In this document: one piece after another, positions 18,428 through 27,151 of the stretch
How the letters are laid out: each line of letters opens with the position of its first letter
Position numbering within the stretch: position 1 is the stretch's first letter
Source of the DNA: Streptomyces subrutilus
GTDB taxonomy: Bacteria > Actinomycetota > Actinomycetes > Streptomycetales > Streptomycetaceae
Direction: 5' to 3'
Assembly: GCF_008704535.1 (NCBI RefSeq)
Contig: NZ_CP023701.1
Coordinates: 1-64,000, forward strand
Length of the DNA stretch: 64,000 nt
The notes under the pieces: generated by a model
What the model was told of the DNA's origin: nothing
The model's input: the letters and a program-made list of their open reading frames with translations, nothing else
Database searches by the model: none
Made by a program: the position numbers and the translations under genes

Positions 18428-19270
18428 TCATCGCGCATTCCCGGCGCCGAGGTGCTGGTCACCGGTGAACCTGCACACCTCGGCGACCAGCCGGTCAGCG
18501 TCGTCAAGCGCGGCCGCGAGCGTCTCCGGAGTGGTGCCGAGCGCGGAGAACACCCCGTGAGCCCGTCCCACGAAGTCCGCAGGGGCCGCAGGGAGTTCTC
18601 CCGCGGCCTGCACGGCGCCCTTCTCGTTGAGCACCCAGCACCTGGCATGGGCGTGGAGCGCATGCACGAGAAGTCCGACCGCGCGGAAGAGGCAACCGCC
18701 GACATAGAAGGCGTCACCGCGCGCCGCTCCCTTGCGAGCGCCGGCCAGGATGAACGGTGCCTCCCATTGCGCGTTGCCGACGAGGGCTTCGCGCAGAGGC
18801 TCCGGATAGAGACGCGTCTGCTCCTGCAGGGCCTGAAGCTCGCCGCCGAGGTCGGCGAGGACCCGGCCCACGGCAACCTCACCGGCATAGGCGTGGGAGT
18901 ACACCCCCAGAGGATGGCCGGGCTGGGCGCCGACCTCGAACTGCCCGGCCTGGCACTGTCGCCAGACGCGGTGCACCCGGTCCATGTCGCGGTAGATCCA
19001 GTCGACGCGATGGCCGTCGATGCTCAGCCAGCCACCACCGTCCACCCACGGTCCCCAGCCACCCGGCTCAGTGACCTCCACCGGCCCACCGGTCAGCTCG
19101 GCCGCCAGCAGACGCAGAGCAGCGGTATCCAACGGTGGCCGGTAGTACAAGCCCAGGTCGTAGTCGGAATCGGGGTGGTGCATACCCCTCGCCCGACTAC
19201 CTCCCAGACAGACACCGACGACACCGCTGACTGCTGCCAGCCGATCCGCGATCTCCACCAAACGATCCAT
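18428..19270 (-). CDS. Nucleotidyltransferase-fold protein
   Basis: 280 residues from ATG 19270 (19 upstream in-frame residues discarded). The NTP-transferase signature is near residues 23-40: GGSRARGMHHPDSDYDLGLY, with a GS motif and two acidic residues. A third acid lies in HRVDWIYRDMDRVHRVW. A helical C-terminal region (about 130-280) resembles aminoglycoside-type or DUF4037-like nucleotidyltransferases. The substrate is unknown; resistance or tRNA-type roles would be guesses. Both flanks are repeat islands, so it looks like a single-gene unit. Confidence 0.75.
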   Translation of the reverse strand: MDRLVEIADRLAAVSGVVGVCLGGSRARGMHHPDSDYDLGLYYRPPLDTAALRLLAAELTGGPVEVTEPGGWGPWVDGGGWLSIDGHRVDWIYRDMDRVHRVWRQCQAGQFEVGAQPGHPLGVYSHAYAGEVAVGRVLADLGGELQALQEQTRLYPEPLREALVGNAQWEAPFILAGARKGAARGDAFYVGGCLFRAVGLLVHALHAHARCWVLNEKGAVQAAGELPAAPADFVGRAHGVFSALGTTPETLAAALDDADRLVAEVCRFTGDQHLGAGNAR

Positions 19271-19329
19271 GGGCCCCAGTCTGCCGACGCGGATCACCGG
19301 CCACGACCGAAATACCCGGCCCCCCACTC

Positions 19330-20430
19330 CGTGTATTCACCCTTGGGGGCGAGGTACAGAGAAGCACCACCGGACCCCAACACAGCCCGGGCAGACCGCG
19401 CGAGCAGGCAACGCAGCCACACTCGGCGCCCCACCGGGAGGCGGCAGCGCGGGCGGCGGCCGGGCAACCCAGAGGGGCGCCACCACAGCAACAGCCCGGG
19501 CGGGCGGGCGGCGGGCGGGACCGCAGCAGCCGACTGTCGTGCGACAGCCGGGGGCGAGTGGCACCATCGGCTGTGCGTGGATGGCCGTGCGGCCCGGCTC
19601 GGCAGCCGGGGTCGGACGCGGCGGCCGGGCGGCACAGCGGGCCGAACTCCCGGCAGTACAAGTGGCCGTAGCACCACCTGGCCCGAGCGCAGCCAGGGCG
19701 GGTAGGACAACGCCTGGCCCGGCACCGTCTGGAAAGCGGTGCCACGGGCAGCAGCGCGGGCCCGGGCAGCCGTGGGTGGGGCGCGGGGTCGCAGCCACAC
19801 GGGCAACGGCGGCCCGCAGGGGCGCGGACGGGGCCGAGCCGGCGGGCCCGGGCGGACAAGCCGGCTCGGCCGGGGGGCGGCCCGGCAGCACCCCCACCTG
19901 ACCTGGGAGGGGGGGAAGGCACGGGCCGCCGACGCGGGCGGGGCCGACGGGCGGGCGGCGGCGGTGCCGGGCCGGGGCCAGAGCGGCCGGAGCACCATCT
20001 GGCCCGAGCGGGCAGCCGGGGCGGGCGAGCCGGACAAGGGCCCCGGCCCGGCACCGCCGGAGCGCGGCACCACCGAACAACAGCCCGGGCAACGGGCGGC
20101 CGGGCAGCGGCCACCCGGGCAGCAACCGGACAACGCCGGCCACCGACGGGCGGGATGCAGGCGGCGGGCGCCCCACCGGGCTGCGGCCCCCACCGGGCTG
20201 CGGGGGCCGCAGCCACACAAGCGCCCGACAGCGCGGGCACCGGGCCACACCCGCACGCGCCATACCGACACGGGCGCCCCGACGCCAACCCCGCCCGGAC
20301 ACGAAGTGGGAAGGTACGGAGCCGGCACGTGGCGCCGGCCGCCGTACGCGGCGGGGACACTCGGCCGCGATCGCCGACGCCGACCACAGGCAGGGGCCCA
20401 CGTCCGGGGGGCGGGACCCGTCCGGTGGTG
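19330..20430. repeat. Second large GC-rich repeat island
   Basis: Carries GGCCGTAGCACCACCTGGCC at 19663, GGCCGGAGCACCATCTGGCC at 19986, and CACCACAGCAACAGCCCGGG near 19487. A related GGCACCACCGAACAACAGCC lies near 20067. All match the families at 5.4-8.1 kb. Minus-strand frames here are low complexity. At 20440-20530 a short frame reads MRFVVRREVAAELVEFAVAA and could be the start of a lost gene, but it runs into the repeats. Confidence 0.6.
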
Positions 20431-20586
20431 ACCGCCCACCGCCATGCCTCCACCGACACCCCGAGCTGCGCCGCCACCGCGAACTCGACCAACTCCGCCG
20501 CCACTTCACGCCTCACCACGAAACGCATTACGGTCGTACATGCGGCTCGATCGTCGAACCGTGCCGGAAAGCGCCCCACGGGCGCT

Positions 20587-22896
20587 TCACTCCGTGTGCA
20601 GCACCGTGGCGATGGTGGTGCGGGCCGCCGTCCGGGCGGGAACGAGGGCGCCGAGGACGGCGATCGTCACGCCTGCCACGAGCATGGCGGCCAGTTGCGG
20701 TGCGTGCCACACGTCCTTCATGTACGCGGGGAAGTCGATCACCCCGACGTGGTCCACGACGAAACGGTGGGCCGCGATGCCGAGGGGGATGCCGAGCAGT
20801 GCGCCGACCGCGCCGAGTCCGGCGACCGAGGTCACGGTCATGACCATCACCTGGCGGGGGGTCATGCCGATGGACTTGAGCATGCCCAGGTCTCGGCGGC
20901 GCTCGCGGACGTTGAGGAGGACGGTGTTGAAGACGCCGAGCGAGGCGACGAGGGTGAGCAGTGCGGTGAAGACGGTGGAGAAGGTGATGATGGTGGCGGT
21001 GCCGGCATTGCCCGGGTCCAGGACGGAGGCGTGCACGGCCGGGTCGAGTGCCCCTGCGGCCTCGGTGTAGGCCCGGGCATCGGCGCCGGGGGCGAGTCGT
21101 ACGGTGTATTCGGTCGCGCGGGTGTCCGGTGCGAGTTGGGTCAGGGTCTCCCAGGTGGCTTCCAGTGCGCGGGCGTTGCCTTCGATGACTTGGCCGACGA
21201 CGGTCGCGGTGATCTTCTTTCCGTTCAGTTCCAGGGTCGTCCGGTCGCCGATTCTCAGGCCGCGTTGGGTGAGGAAGGCGGGTCCGGCCACGATCTCGCC
21301 CGCGGCCTGGGGGGCACGTCCCTTGACGATGGTGCGCTCGTACGGGGAGTCGTCACCGCGGTAGAAGTCGGCGAAGACGGGCTGGTTCTGGCCGGTCATG
21401 TGCGCCTGGGACAGGGCGCGGGCCCGTACGCCCTTCGCGCCGGGCAGGGCCCGCAGCCGTTCCTCGACCTGCGCGTCGCTGAGACGGGGTGGTGTCGGGT
21501 TGTCGCCCGATCGTGTGGTCGTCACCTGGATGCGGGCACCGCCGTCCTCCTTGCCCAGGTTGCCGTAGGCGGCCAGGGTGCTGGTGAGTCCGGTCGTCAG
21601 GGTCACCGTGGTGACTCCGAGGACGATGGCGGCCAGGGTCAGCAGGGTACGGGCGGGGCGCGCGAAGGGCTGGCCCAGGCCCAGGCTGACGGAGCGCGGC
21701 AGGCGGGTGGCGCCGAGCGTCCGTTGGACGCGCAGCCCGCGCCCGGTCCTCGGTGTGCCGCCGGCGCTGATGGCCAGGGCGGCGGGCAGCCGGTGGGCCC
21801 GCAGGGCGGGTACCAGGGCGGCGAGCAGGACGAGGGCGGGCATGCCCACCAGGCAGGCCGCGGACGCCCACGGGCTGATGTCGCCGACCCTGGCCCGGCC
21901 CACGTCGATGCCGGTGAAGGCGAGCTTCATGATCGGGCGGGCCAGCGCGTTGCCGGCCAGCGTGCCCAGGACGCATCCCGCCGCGGCCGGTACGGAGATC
22001 ATGGTCAGGTAGACGGTGACGACCTGGTTGGGGGTGAAGCCGAGGGCCTTGAGGACGCCGATGTGCCGGTAGCCGGAGACGACCGCCCCACTGACCACGT
22101 TGCCGACGATCAGGGCGGAGACCAGCAGGCCGAGGATGCCGAAGAGGGTCATGAAGGGGAGGTAGGAGTCGGCCATGGCGGAGAACGCCTGCTTGAGGGT
22201 CAGGTAGGTCTGCGCGCCGGTGAGTGCCTCCTCGGGCAGGCCGGCGGTGGCCCGGTCCAGCGAGCTGCTCAGCTGGGATTCGGTCGAGGAGCGCGTGAAG
22301 CGGTAGAGCATCTGGGCGGAGGTGGGGTGCAGCGCGGTCATCTGCGCGGGTGAGACCCAGGCGCTCGCCGATTTGCTCATGCTGGTGGCGAAGCCGACGA
22401 CGGTCAATGTCGTGCCGCCGGGTGCGTTCAGTTTCGTGCCGAGGTACTCGGTGCCGGGGGAACCCTGGACGGGCCAGTTGACGACGATCTCGCCGGGGGC
22501 CGTGGCCCAGCGGCCCTCCAGCAGGTCGATCCGGTCCACGGGGCCCGCCGGGTCGGCCCGGCCCACGACGCTGAGGGTGCCGCCTGCCATCCACAGCCAG
22601 TCCTTGGGGATGTCGACGACGGCTTGGCCGAACGGGCCGGCGGTGGCTTCCACGCCGGGCTGCAGTGCGGTCCGTGCCAGTTCTTCCGGGGAGACCTTCG
22701 TGGTGTCGAAGGTCGCCGCGACGTGCGCGCCGCGCTGTTCGGCGTAGGCCTTGTCGAAGGGGCTGGAGGTGGCGGTCAGGAGGGCCAGTGCGAGCAGGAC
22801 GGTCGTGGTGGAGCAGAGCACCACGAGTCCGATCACGAAGGTCTGTACCCGACGGCGCTTGACCGCCGCGCGTGAGGCTCTCCACACGGCCCTCAT
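20587..22896 (-). CDS. ABC transporter permease, FtsX/MacB type
   Basis: 769 residues. One transmembrane helix near 18-42 (TFVIGLVVLCSTTTVLLALA) precedes a large extracytoplasmic domain. Three helices follow around 240-385 (LPFMTLFGILGLLVSALIVG, YLTMISVPAAAGCVLGTL, CLVGMPALVLLAALVPAL). Further helices lie near 425-445 and a last FtsX module of three helices near 645-765 (STVFTALLTLVASLGVFNTV, SVAGLGAVGALLGIPLGIA, LAAMLVAGVTIAVLGALVPA). Its ATG overlaps the stop of the ATPase gene (22893-22896, ATGA), so the two are coupled. Such exporters move peptides or lipoproteins or give resistance to cell-envelope antibiotics. Confidence 0.9.
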   Translation of the reverse strand: MRAVWRASRAAVKRRRVQTFVIGLVVLCSTTTVLLALALLTATSSPFDKAYAEQRGAHVAATFDTTKVSPEELARTALQPGVEATAGPFGQAVVDIPKDWLWMAGGTLSVVGRADPAGPVDRIDLLEGRWATAPGEIVVNWPVQGSPGTEYLGTKLNAPGGTTLTVVGFATSMSKSASAWVSPAQMTALHPTSAQMLYRFTRSSTESQLSSSLDRATAGLPEEALTGAQTYLTLKQAFSAMADSYLPFMTLFGILGLLVSALIVGNVVSGAVVSGYRHIGVLKALGFTPNQVVTVYLTMISVPAAAGCVLGTLAGNALARPIMKLAFTGIDVGRARVGDISPWASAACLVGMPALVLLAALVPALRAHRLPAALAISAGGTPRTGRGLRVQRTLGATRLPRSVSLGLGQPFARPARTLLTLAAIVLGVTTVTLTTGLTSTLAAYGNLGKEDGGARIQVTTTRSGDNPTPPRLSDAQVEERLRALPGAKGVRARALSQAHMTGQNQPVFADFYRGDDSPYERTIVKGRAPQAAGEIVAGPAFLTQRGLRIGDRTTLELNGKKITATVVGQVIEGNARALEATWETLTQLAPDTRATEYTVRLAPGADARAYTEAAGALDPAVHASVLDPGNAGTATIITFSTVFTALLTLVASLGVFNTVLLNVRERRRDLGMLKSIGMTPRQVMVMTVTSVAGLGAVGALLGIPLGIAAHRFVVDHVGVIDFPAYMKDVWHAPQLAAMLVAGVTIAVLGALVPARTAARTTIATVLHTE

Positions 22897-23603
22897 GCGG
22901 ATGCCTCCAGGGCGCTCTCGCGGGCGACCCGGCCGTCGGCGACTTCCACGAGCCGGCTCGCGCAGCGGGTGGCCAGCTGCGGGTCGTGGGTGACGATCAG
23001 GAGGGTCTGGCCGATCTGGTTGAGGTCGATCAGGAGGTCCATGACCTGTTCGCCCGACCGGCTGTCCAGGGCGCCGGTCGGCTCGTCCGCGAGGAGCAGG
23101 GCCGGTCGGTTCATCAACGCCCTTGCCACGGCGACGCGTTGGCGTTCACCGCCGCTCAGGGTCACCGGGTAGTTGTTGCGGCGTTTGGCGACGCCCAGTT
23201 CGTCCAGGAGCTCCAGGGCGCGGCGGCGCGCCTGCCGGGCCGGAGTGCCGGTCAGCTGGGCGGCCAAGGCCACGTTGTCCAGGACGGGCAGGTCGTCGAT
23301 GAGGTTGAAGAACTGGAAGACCATGCCGACGTGGTGCCGTCGGAACAGCGCCAGGCCCGTCTCGTTGAGCTTCCCGAGGTCGCGGCCCTGTACCTCGACC
23401 GTGCCCGATGTCGGCCGGTCCAGGCCGGCCACCATGTTGAGCAGGGTGGACTTGCCGCAGCCGGAGGGCCCCATCACCGCGACCGCGTCGCCCGCCCGTA
23501 TCTCCAGCGACAGCCCGTCCAGGGCCTTCGCGTCGCCGTACTCCTTGTGTACGGCGTCGAGCCGCACCACTGTCTGCCGGGCGTCGTCGTGATCGTTTTC
23601 CAT
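22893..23603 (-). CDS. ABC transporter ATP-binding protein
   Basis: 236 residues, complete. Walker A is MGPSGCGKSTLLNMVAG, Q-loop FFNLIDDLPVLDNV, signature LSGGERQRVAVARAL, Walker B ALLLADEPTGALD, and the switch His is in LIVTHDPQLA. These place it in the LolD/MacB-type group that pairs with FtsX-like permeases, here the next gene. Divergent from the histidine kinase gene, with a 137-base control region between them. Confidence 0.95.
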   Translation of the reverse strand: MENDHDDARQTVVRLDAVHKEYGDAKALDGLSLEIRAGDAVAVMGPSGCGKSTLLNMVAGLDRPTSGTVEVQGRDLGKLNETGLALFRRHHVGMVFQFFNLIDDLPVLDNVALAAQLTGTPARQARRRALELLDELGVAKRRNNYPVTLSGGERQRVAVARALMNRPALLLADEPTGALDSRSGEQVMDLLIDLNQIGQTLLIVTHDPQLATRCASRLVEVADGRVARESALEASA

Positions 23604-23642
23604 GCCCCGAACCTAGGACGGTGCCGATCGTGGTGCATCGGC

Positions 23643-23688
23643 CCTCGTATGTATCCGTCCGCGCGGGTCATCCCGGGGATGTACGAGG
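23643..23688. promoter_or_regulatory. Inverted half-sites between ABC operon and two-component system
   Basis: CCTCGTATGTATCC at 23643-23656 and GGGATGTACGAGG at 23676-23688 are inverted versions of one half-site. They lie in the 137-base region between divergent promoters. A likely operator of the adjacent response regulator, which would control both its own operon and the exporter. Confidence 0.5.
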
Positions 23689-23740
23689 ACGCGTCCGGGG
23701 GCCGATGCGGGTCCTGCCGCACACCTGCGAGGATGATCAC

Positions 23741-24580
23741 ATGGGGGACGTCTGGACGATCACGCTGATCATGGCCCTGGTGGCGGCGGTTGGCGCCGCC
23801 GGATGGCTGTCCGTGGCCGCGGCGCGGGCGCGGCGCCGATACCGGAAGGCCATCGAGGAACGCGGCTGGCTGCTGGAACGCGAGCGAGAGAGCGCGACGC
23901 GGGCCGCGGTCGAGGCCGAACGATCCCGGATCGCCGCCGAACTCCACGACATCGTCAGTCACAACGTGAGTGTCATGGTGGTCCAGGCCGGGGCCGCGCG
24001 CGAGGTGCTCACCACCCTTCCCGAAGAGGCGGCCGCGGCGATGAGCGCCGTGGAGAACGCCGGACGCAACACCATGACCGAGCTGCGGCACCTGCTCGGT
24101 CTCCTCGCCCCCGCGCAGGACGGCGAGGACGAACCGTACGACGTGGACCTGTCGCCGCAGCCCAGCCTGAGCGGGCTCACCCCGCTCATCGACAAGATCG
24201 CGTTCGCCGGTCTCCCCGTCGAGATGCGGATCTCCGGCGAACCGCGCCCGCTGCCGACCGGGATCGACGTCACCGCCTACCGGATCATCCAGGAGGCCCT
24301 GACCAACGCGCTCAAACACGGCGAGGGGTCGAAGGCCGAAGTGACGGTGCGCTACGCCGACAACTCCCTGCGCGTCGAGGTGCTCAACAGCGGACCGAGC
24401 GTCCTGTCGGGCACGGCTCCGGCCACGACGGGGCCGGTTCGGGAGCGGGCGGACGGAACGGGGCGGGGACTGGTCGGTCTGCGTGAGCGGGTCGCCGTCT
24501 ACGGTGGCGACCTCGACGCCCGCCGTCGCCTCGGCGGCGGCTATCGCGTCCGCGCCCGCATCCCCCTGGACCAGCCATGA
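23741..24580 (+). CDS. Sensor histidine kinase, HisKA_3 (NarL-type partner)
   Basis: 279 residues from ATG 23741 (GAGG 8 bases before); the frame is open from 23621 but that part overlaps the control region. One transmembrane helix (residues 4-27, WTITLIMALVAAVGAAGWL) and a short linker coiled coil are followed by the phosphoacceptor box ELHDIVSHNVSVMVVQAGAA (His near residue 69). The ATPase domain has an N-box in IIQEALTNALKHG and a G-box in GTGRGLVGLRERVAVYGG. There is no extracellular sensor domain, as in kinases that sense envelope stress through the membrane. Its stop overlaps the regulator start (24577). Confidence 0.9.
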   Translation: MGDVWTITLIMALVAAVGAAGWLSVAAARARRRYRKAIEERGWLLERERESATRAAVEAERSRIAAELHDIVSHNVSVMVVQAGAAREVLTTLPEEAAAAMSAVENAGRNTMTELRHLLGLLAPAQDGEDEPYDVDLSPQPSLSGLTPLIDKIAFAGLPVEMRISGEPRPLPTGIDVTAYRIIQEALTNALKHGEGSKAEVTVRYADNSLRVEVLNSGPSVLSGTAPATTGPVRERADGTGRGLVGLRERVAVYGGDLDARRRLGGGYRVRARIPLDQP

Positions 24581-25341
24581 CAGCCCGAGCACCCGCGACC
24601 ACAGGACCGCCCATGACCACGCCCACCGGACCGGTCCCGCGCGTCGTGATCGCCGACGACCAGGAACTGCTGCGCACCGGTTTCCGTATGATCCTCACCG
24701 CCCGCGGCATCGACGTCGTGGGCGAAGCGGGCGACGGGGCCCGGGCCGTGGCCGCGGTACGGGAACTGCGGCCCGACGTCGTGCTGATGGACATCCGCAT
24801 GCCCGTGATGGACGGCCTGGAGGCGACCCGGCGCATCCTGGCCGACGCCCCGGACTGCCGGGTCATCATGCTGACCACCTTCGACCTCGACAGGTACGTG
24901 TACGCCGCCCTCGCCGCCGGAGCCAGCGGCTTCCTCCTCAAGGACGTCACCCCCGCGCACCTGGCCGCCGCGGTACGCCTGGTCGACACCGGCGACGCCC
25001 TCCTCGCCCCCACGATCACCCGCCGCCTCGTGGAACGCTTCGCGTCCGACGTCCGGGCACCGGCTGAGGGCGCGGGCCGGGGCCCCGCGGCGCCGGCCGT
25101 CCACCGGGACCTGACGGCGCTGACGCCTCGCGAGCGGGAGGTCCTGACGCTGATGGGCCGTGGCCTTTCCAACTCCGAGCTGGCCGGGCGGCTGACCGTC
25201 AGCGAGGCCACCGTGAAGACCCACGTCGCCCGGATCTTCGCCAAGCTGACCCTGCGCGACCGCGCCCAGGCCGTCGTCCTCGCCTACGAGACGGGGCTCG
25301 TCGCACCGGGCGACACCGGCAACGCACCGTACCCGGCCTGA
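24577..25341 (+). CDS. NarL/LuxR-family response regulator
   Basis: 254 residues; ATG 24577 overlaps the kinase stop, or ATG 24613 may be used. The receiver domain starts at VVIADDQELLRTGFRMIL with acidic pair DD, phospho-Asp in PDVVLMDIRMPVMDG, Thr in IMLTTFDLDRYV and Lys in FLLKDVTPAHL. The C-terminal LuxR HTH (about 180-245) reads LTPREREVLTLMGRGLSNSE then LTVSEATVKTHVARIFAKL. Likely activates the divergent ABC operon by binding the inverted repeats at 23643-23688. Confidence 0.92.
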   Translation: MTARAPATTGPPMTTPTGPVPRVVIADDQELLRTGFRMILTARGIDVVGEAGDGARAVAAVRELRPDVVLMDIRMPVMDGLEATRRILADAPDCRVIMLTTFDLDRYVYAALAAGASGFLLKDVTPAHLAAAVRLVDTGDALLAPTITRRLVERFASDVRAPAEGAGRGPAAPAVHRDLTALTPREREVLTLMGRGLSNSELAGRLTVSEATVKTHVARIFAKLTLRDRAQAVVLAYETGLVAPGDTGNAPYPA

Positions 25342-25374
25342 GGGGCGGGGCTGCGGAGGGTGCGGTGTACGGCT

Positions 25375-25498
25375 TCAGGCCGCGGCCGTGGGCTCCGGTG
25401 GTGTGGCGGTGTTCGGCGTTGATGCGTTGAGCTTCTTCGAGTTGGTCTTCGAGGGTGACGATGCGGCAGGCGGCCTCGATGAGGGCACCCTGGTAGAC
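25375..25498 (-). pseudogene. C-terminal fragment of a small coiled-coil protein
   Basis: Minus-strand frame VYQGALIEAACRIVTLEDQL then EEAQRINAEHRHTTGAHGRG has good codon use but no start; to its right lies repeat-type sequence. Unknown family. Confidence 0.4.
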
Positions 25499-25594
25499 GG
25501 GCGGGCGCGGGCCGCGGAGGGCCGCGGTCAGGACGTCGGCAGAACACCCGGCGCCGCAACCAGACAGGCCCGGGCGGCGGGCGGGGCGCGGTGA

Positions 25595-26213
25595 TGGTGG
25601 CGGCCGAGTCCGGGCGGGGCGGATCGGCTAGCGGCAGCACGCCGAGCAGCCGCCACCCGCCTTCGGGGTCGGTGCGGGCCACGGCCAGGGAGCGGTAGCC
25701 GAGGGCGGCGAACTCCTCGGTCACCGCGCCCACGTCCTGCGCGGCCGGATCGTTCGCGCACAGGGCCGCGATCACCTGCGGGGCGCCCTTGCTGACCTGG
25801 AACCGGTCCCCGTCGGCGGGTGCGAAGCTGGCCTGGGTGCGCTTGGCGACCGCGTCGAACGGGACGAACTGCATGACCTCGCCCGGCGGCAGCTGCCCGG
25901 CGGCGGCGAGGAAGGCCAGGTCGATCAGGTCGCGGTCCTCCGCACGGGAGGCCAGCGCCGCCGGGTCGAGCACCTGTGCCCGGTCGACTCCGGGGGCGGT
26001 CCACGGCTCGGCGACGGCGAGCCGGTTCTGGGTCAGGGTGCCGGTCTTGTCCGAGCACAGCACATCGATGCCGCCCAGTTCCTCCACCGCCGGCAGGTGG
26101 GAGACCACGGCATGCTGCCGGGCGAGATGGCGGGCGCCGACCGCCATGGTCACCGACAGCACCGCGGGCAGCGCCACCGGCACCGACAGCACCGGGTTGC
26201 CGTACACGTCGAC
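25595..26213 (-). pseudogene. P-type ATPase, internal fragment
   Basis: Carries MYGNPVLSVPVALPAVLSVT (transmembrane part), the phosphorylation motif VLCSDKTGTLTQNRL, and the nucleotide-binding segment FVPFDAVAKRTQASFAPADG with FQVSKGAPQVIAALC. It stops at LLGVLPLADPPRPDSAATI, before the hinge GDGxNDAP motif. Both the N-terminal transmembrane part and the C-terminal half are missing. The motif set fits a H+-transporting (PIII) or related P-type ATPase. The left junction meets repeat-family DNA (25549: CCGGCGCCGCAACCAGACAG, like 7158). Confidence 0.8.
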
Positions 26214-26498
26214 GTCGGCTGACCTTCCGTCTGACGCGCATCCCTTGGGCGACGCTGTACGGGAGGTTGGTCGACCGGAAGCGGTGACAATGCGCCGACG
26301 ATCCCGGCGCCAGCGCCAACAATTGCCGCGGTGATGACAATTCTCGTGCCTCGTGTTGCGGCCCGCCCGGTTCGGCTCGCCGAGCCGGGCGGACCACCGT
26401 ACCCCTGCCTGGCCGCCATGACTGAATCACGGTCTGTTTCAGTGCGCTCGCATTCGGTAACGTTCCGCCGTCAGCAAGATCATTACTGAGGGAGTTCG
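26214..26498. other. Intergenic region upstream of the YidB-like gene
   Basis: Holds a possible minus-strand N-terminus (ATG 26419; ATRGTRIVITAAIVGAGAGI, one hydrophobic helix) that runs without a stop into the ATPase remnant, so it is not called as a gene. The AT-richer part from about 26420 to 26490 probably carries the promoter of the YidB-flagellin pair. Confidence 0.4.
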
Positions 26499-27113
26499 AT
26501 GAGCGAGACCACGGTGTCCCCTGTGCTGGGACAGCTACTGACGGCCCTGGCGGCCGCACCGGCAACGGCGGCCAAATTCAGGTCCTGGACCGGAGAAGGC
26601 TCCAACGAACCGCTGTCCGCGGAAGAAGTGGCCGCGGCCGCTCCCGCCGGCATGCTCAAGCAGCTGGCGGAGCTGGCGCAGGTGAGCGAGGCGGAAGCCG
26701 CTGCCTCTCTGGCTGTGGAGATTCCCGCTCTGCTGGACGCGATTCCGGCCGAGACCATCGAGGCGTTCCGCGCGGCTGCGAAGATCGCGGCCCTGACGCC
26801 GGAAGAGGAAGCGGCCGCCGAGCAGATCGCGGCCGAGGCCCGGACTCTTGCGGCCGCTCTGCCGCAGAGCGGTTCCTGGCTCGGCTCGGGCCCCAACGAA
26901 TCCCTCACCGAGGAGCAGGTGGTCCAGGCCCTCGGCGAGGACAAGATCGCCGAAGCCGCCGCGGCGCGGGGCCAGGACAGGGCCGAGGTTATCGCGGAGC
27001 TGACGCGGACCCTGCCCGCGTTCATCGACGCGATCTCCCCGTACGCCTGGGTCGATGTCGATGTCCTGCGGTTCGTCCTGGCCCAGGACGACGTGAACGT
27101 GACGTCCGTATAG
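26499..27113 (+). CDS. Protein with two tandem YidB-like domains
   Basis: 204 residues, ATG 26499 after GAGGGAGTTCG. Two copies of the YidB/DUF937 pattern are visible. Domain 1 (about 27-83) reads KFRSWTGEGSNEPLSAEEV and AAASLAVEIPALLDAIPAET. Domain 2 (about 125-182) reads SWLGSGPNESLTEEQVVQAL and VIAELTRTLPAFIDAISP. The family signature is SWxGxGxNxxLSxEQV, ALG, a LP-x2-(I/L)DA motif. An Ala/Glu-rich helix joins them. No signal peptide or membrane segment. YidB function is not established. The flagellin gene starts 38 bases downstream on the same strand, so the two likely form one transcript; a chaperone or export role for the flagellin is only inference. Confidence 0.8.
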   Translation: MSETTVSPVLGQLLTALAAAPATAAKFRSWTGEGSNEPLSAEEVAAAAPAGMLKQLAELAQVSEAEAAASLAVEIPALLDAIPAETIEAFRAAAKIAALTPEEEAAAEQIAAEARTLAAALPQSGSWLGSGPNESLTEEQVVQALGEDKIAEAAAARGQDRAEVIAELTRTLPAFIDAISPYAWVDVDVLRFVLAQDDVNVTSV

Positions 27114-27151
27114 CGCTTCCCCCTTACCGACCACCGACCGGGACTGATCAC

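Noticed and set aside
19197..20579. 460-residue minus-strand frame
   Set aside because: Runs through the repeat island and into the nucleotidyltransferase region; only its first 40 residues look protein-like and they could not be tied to a family.
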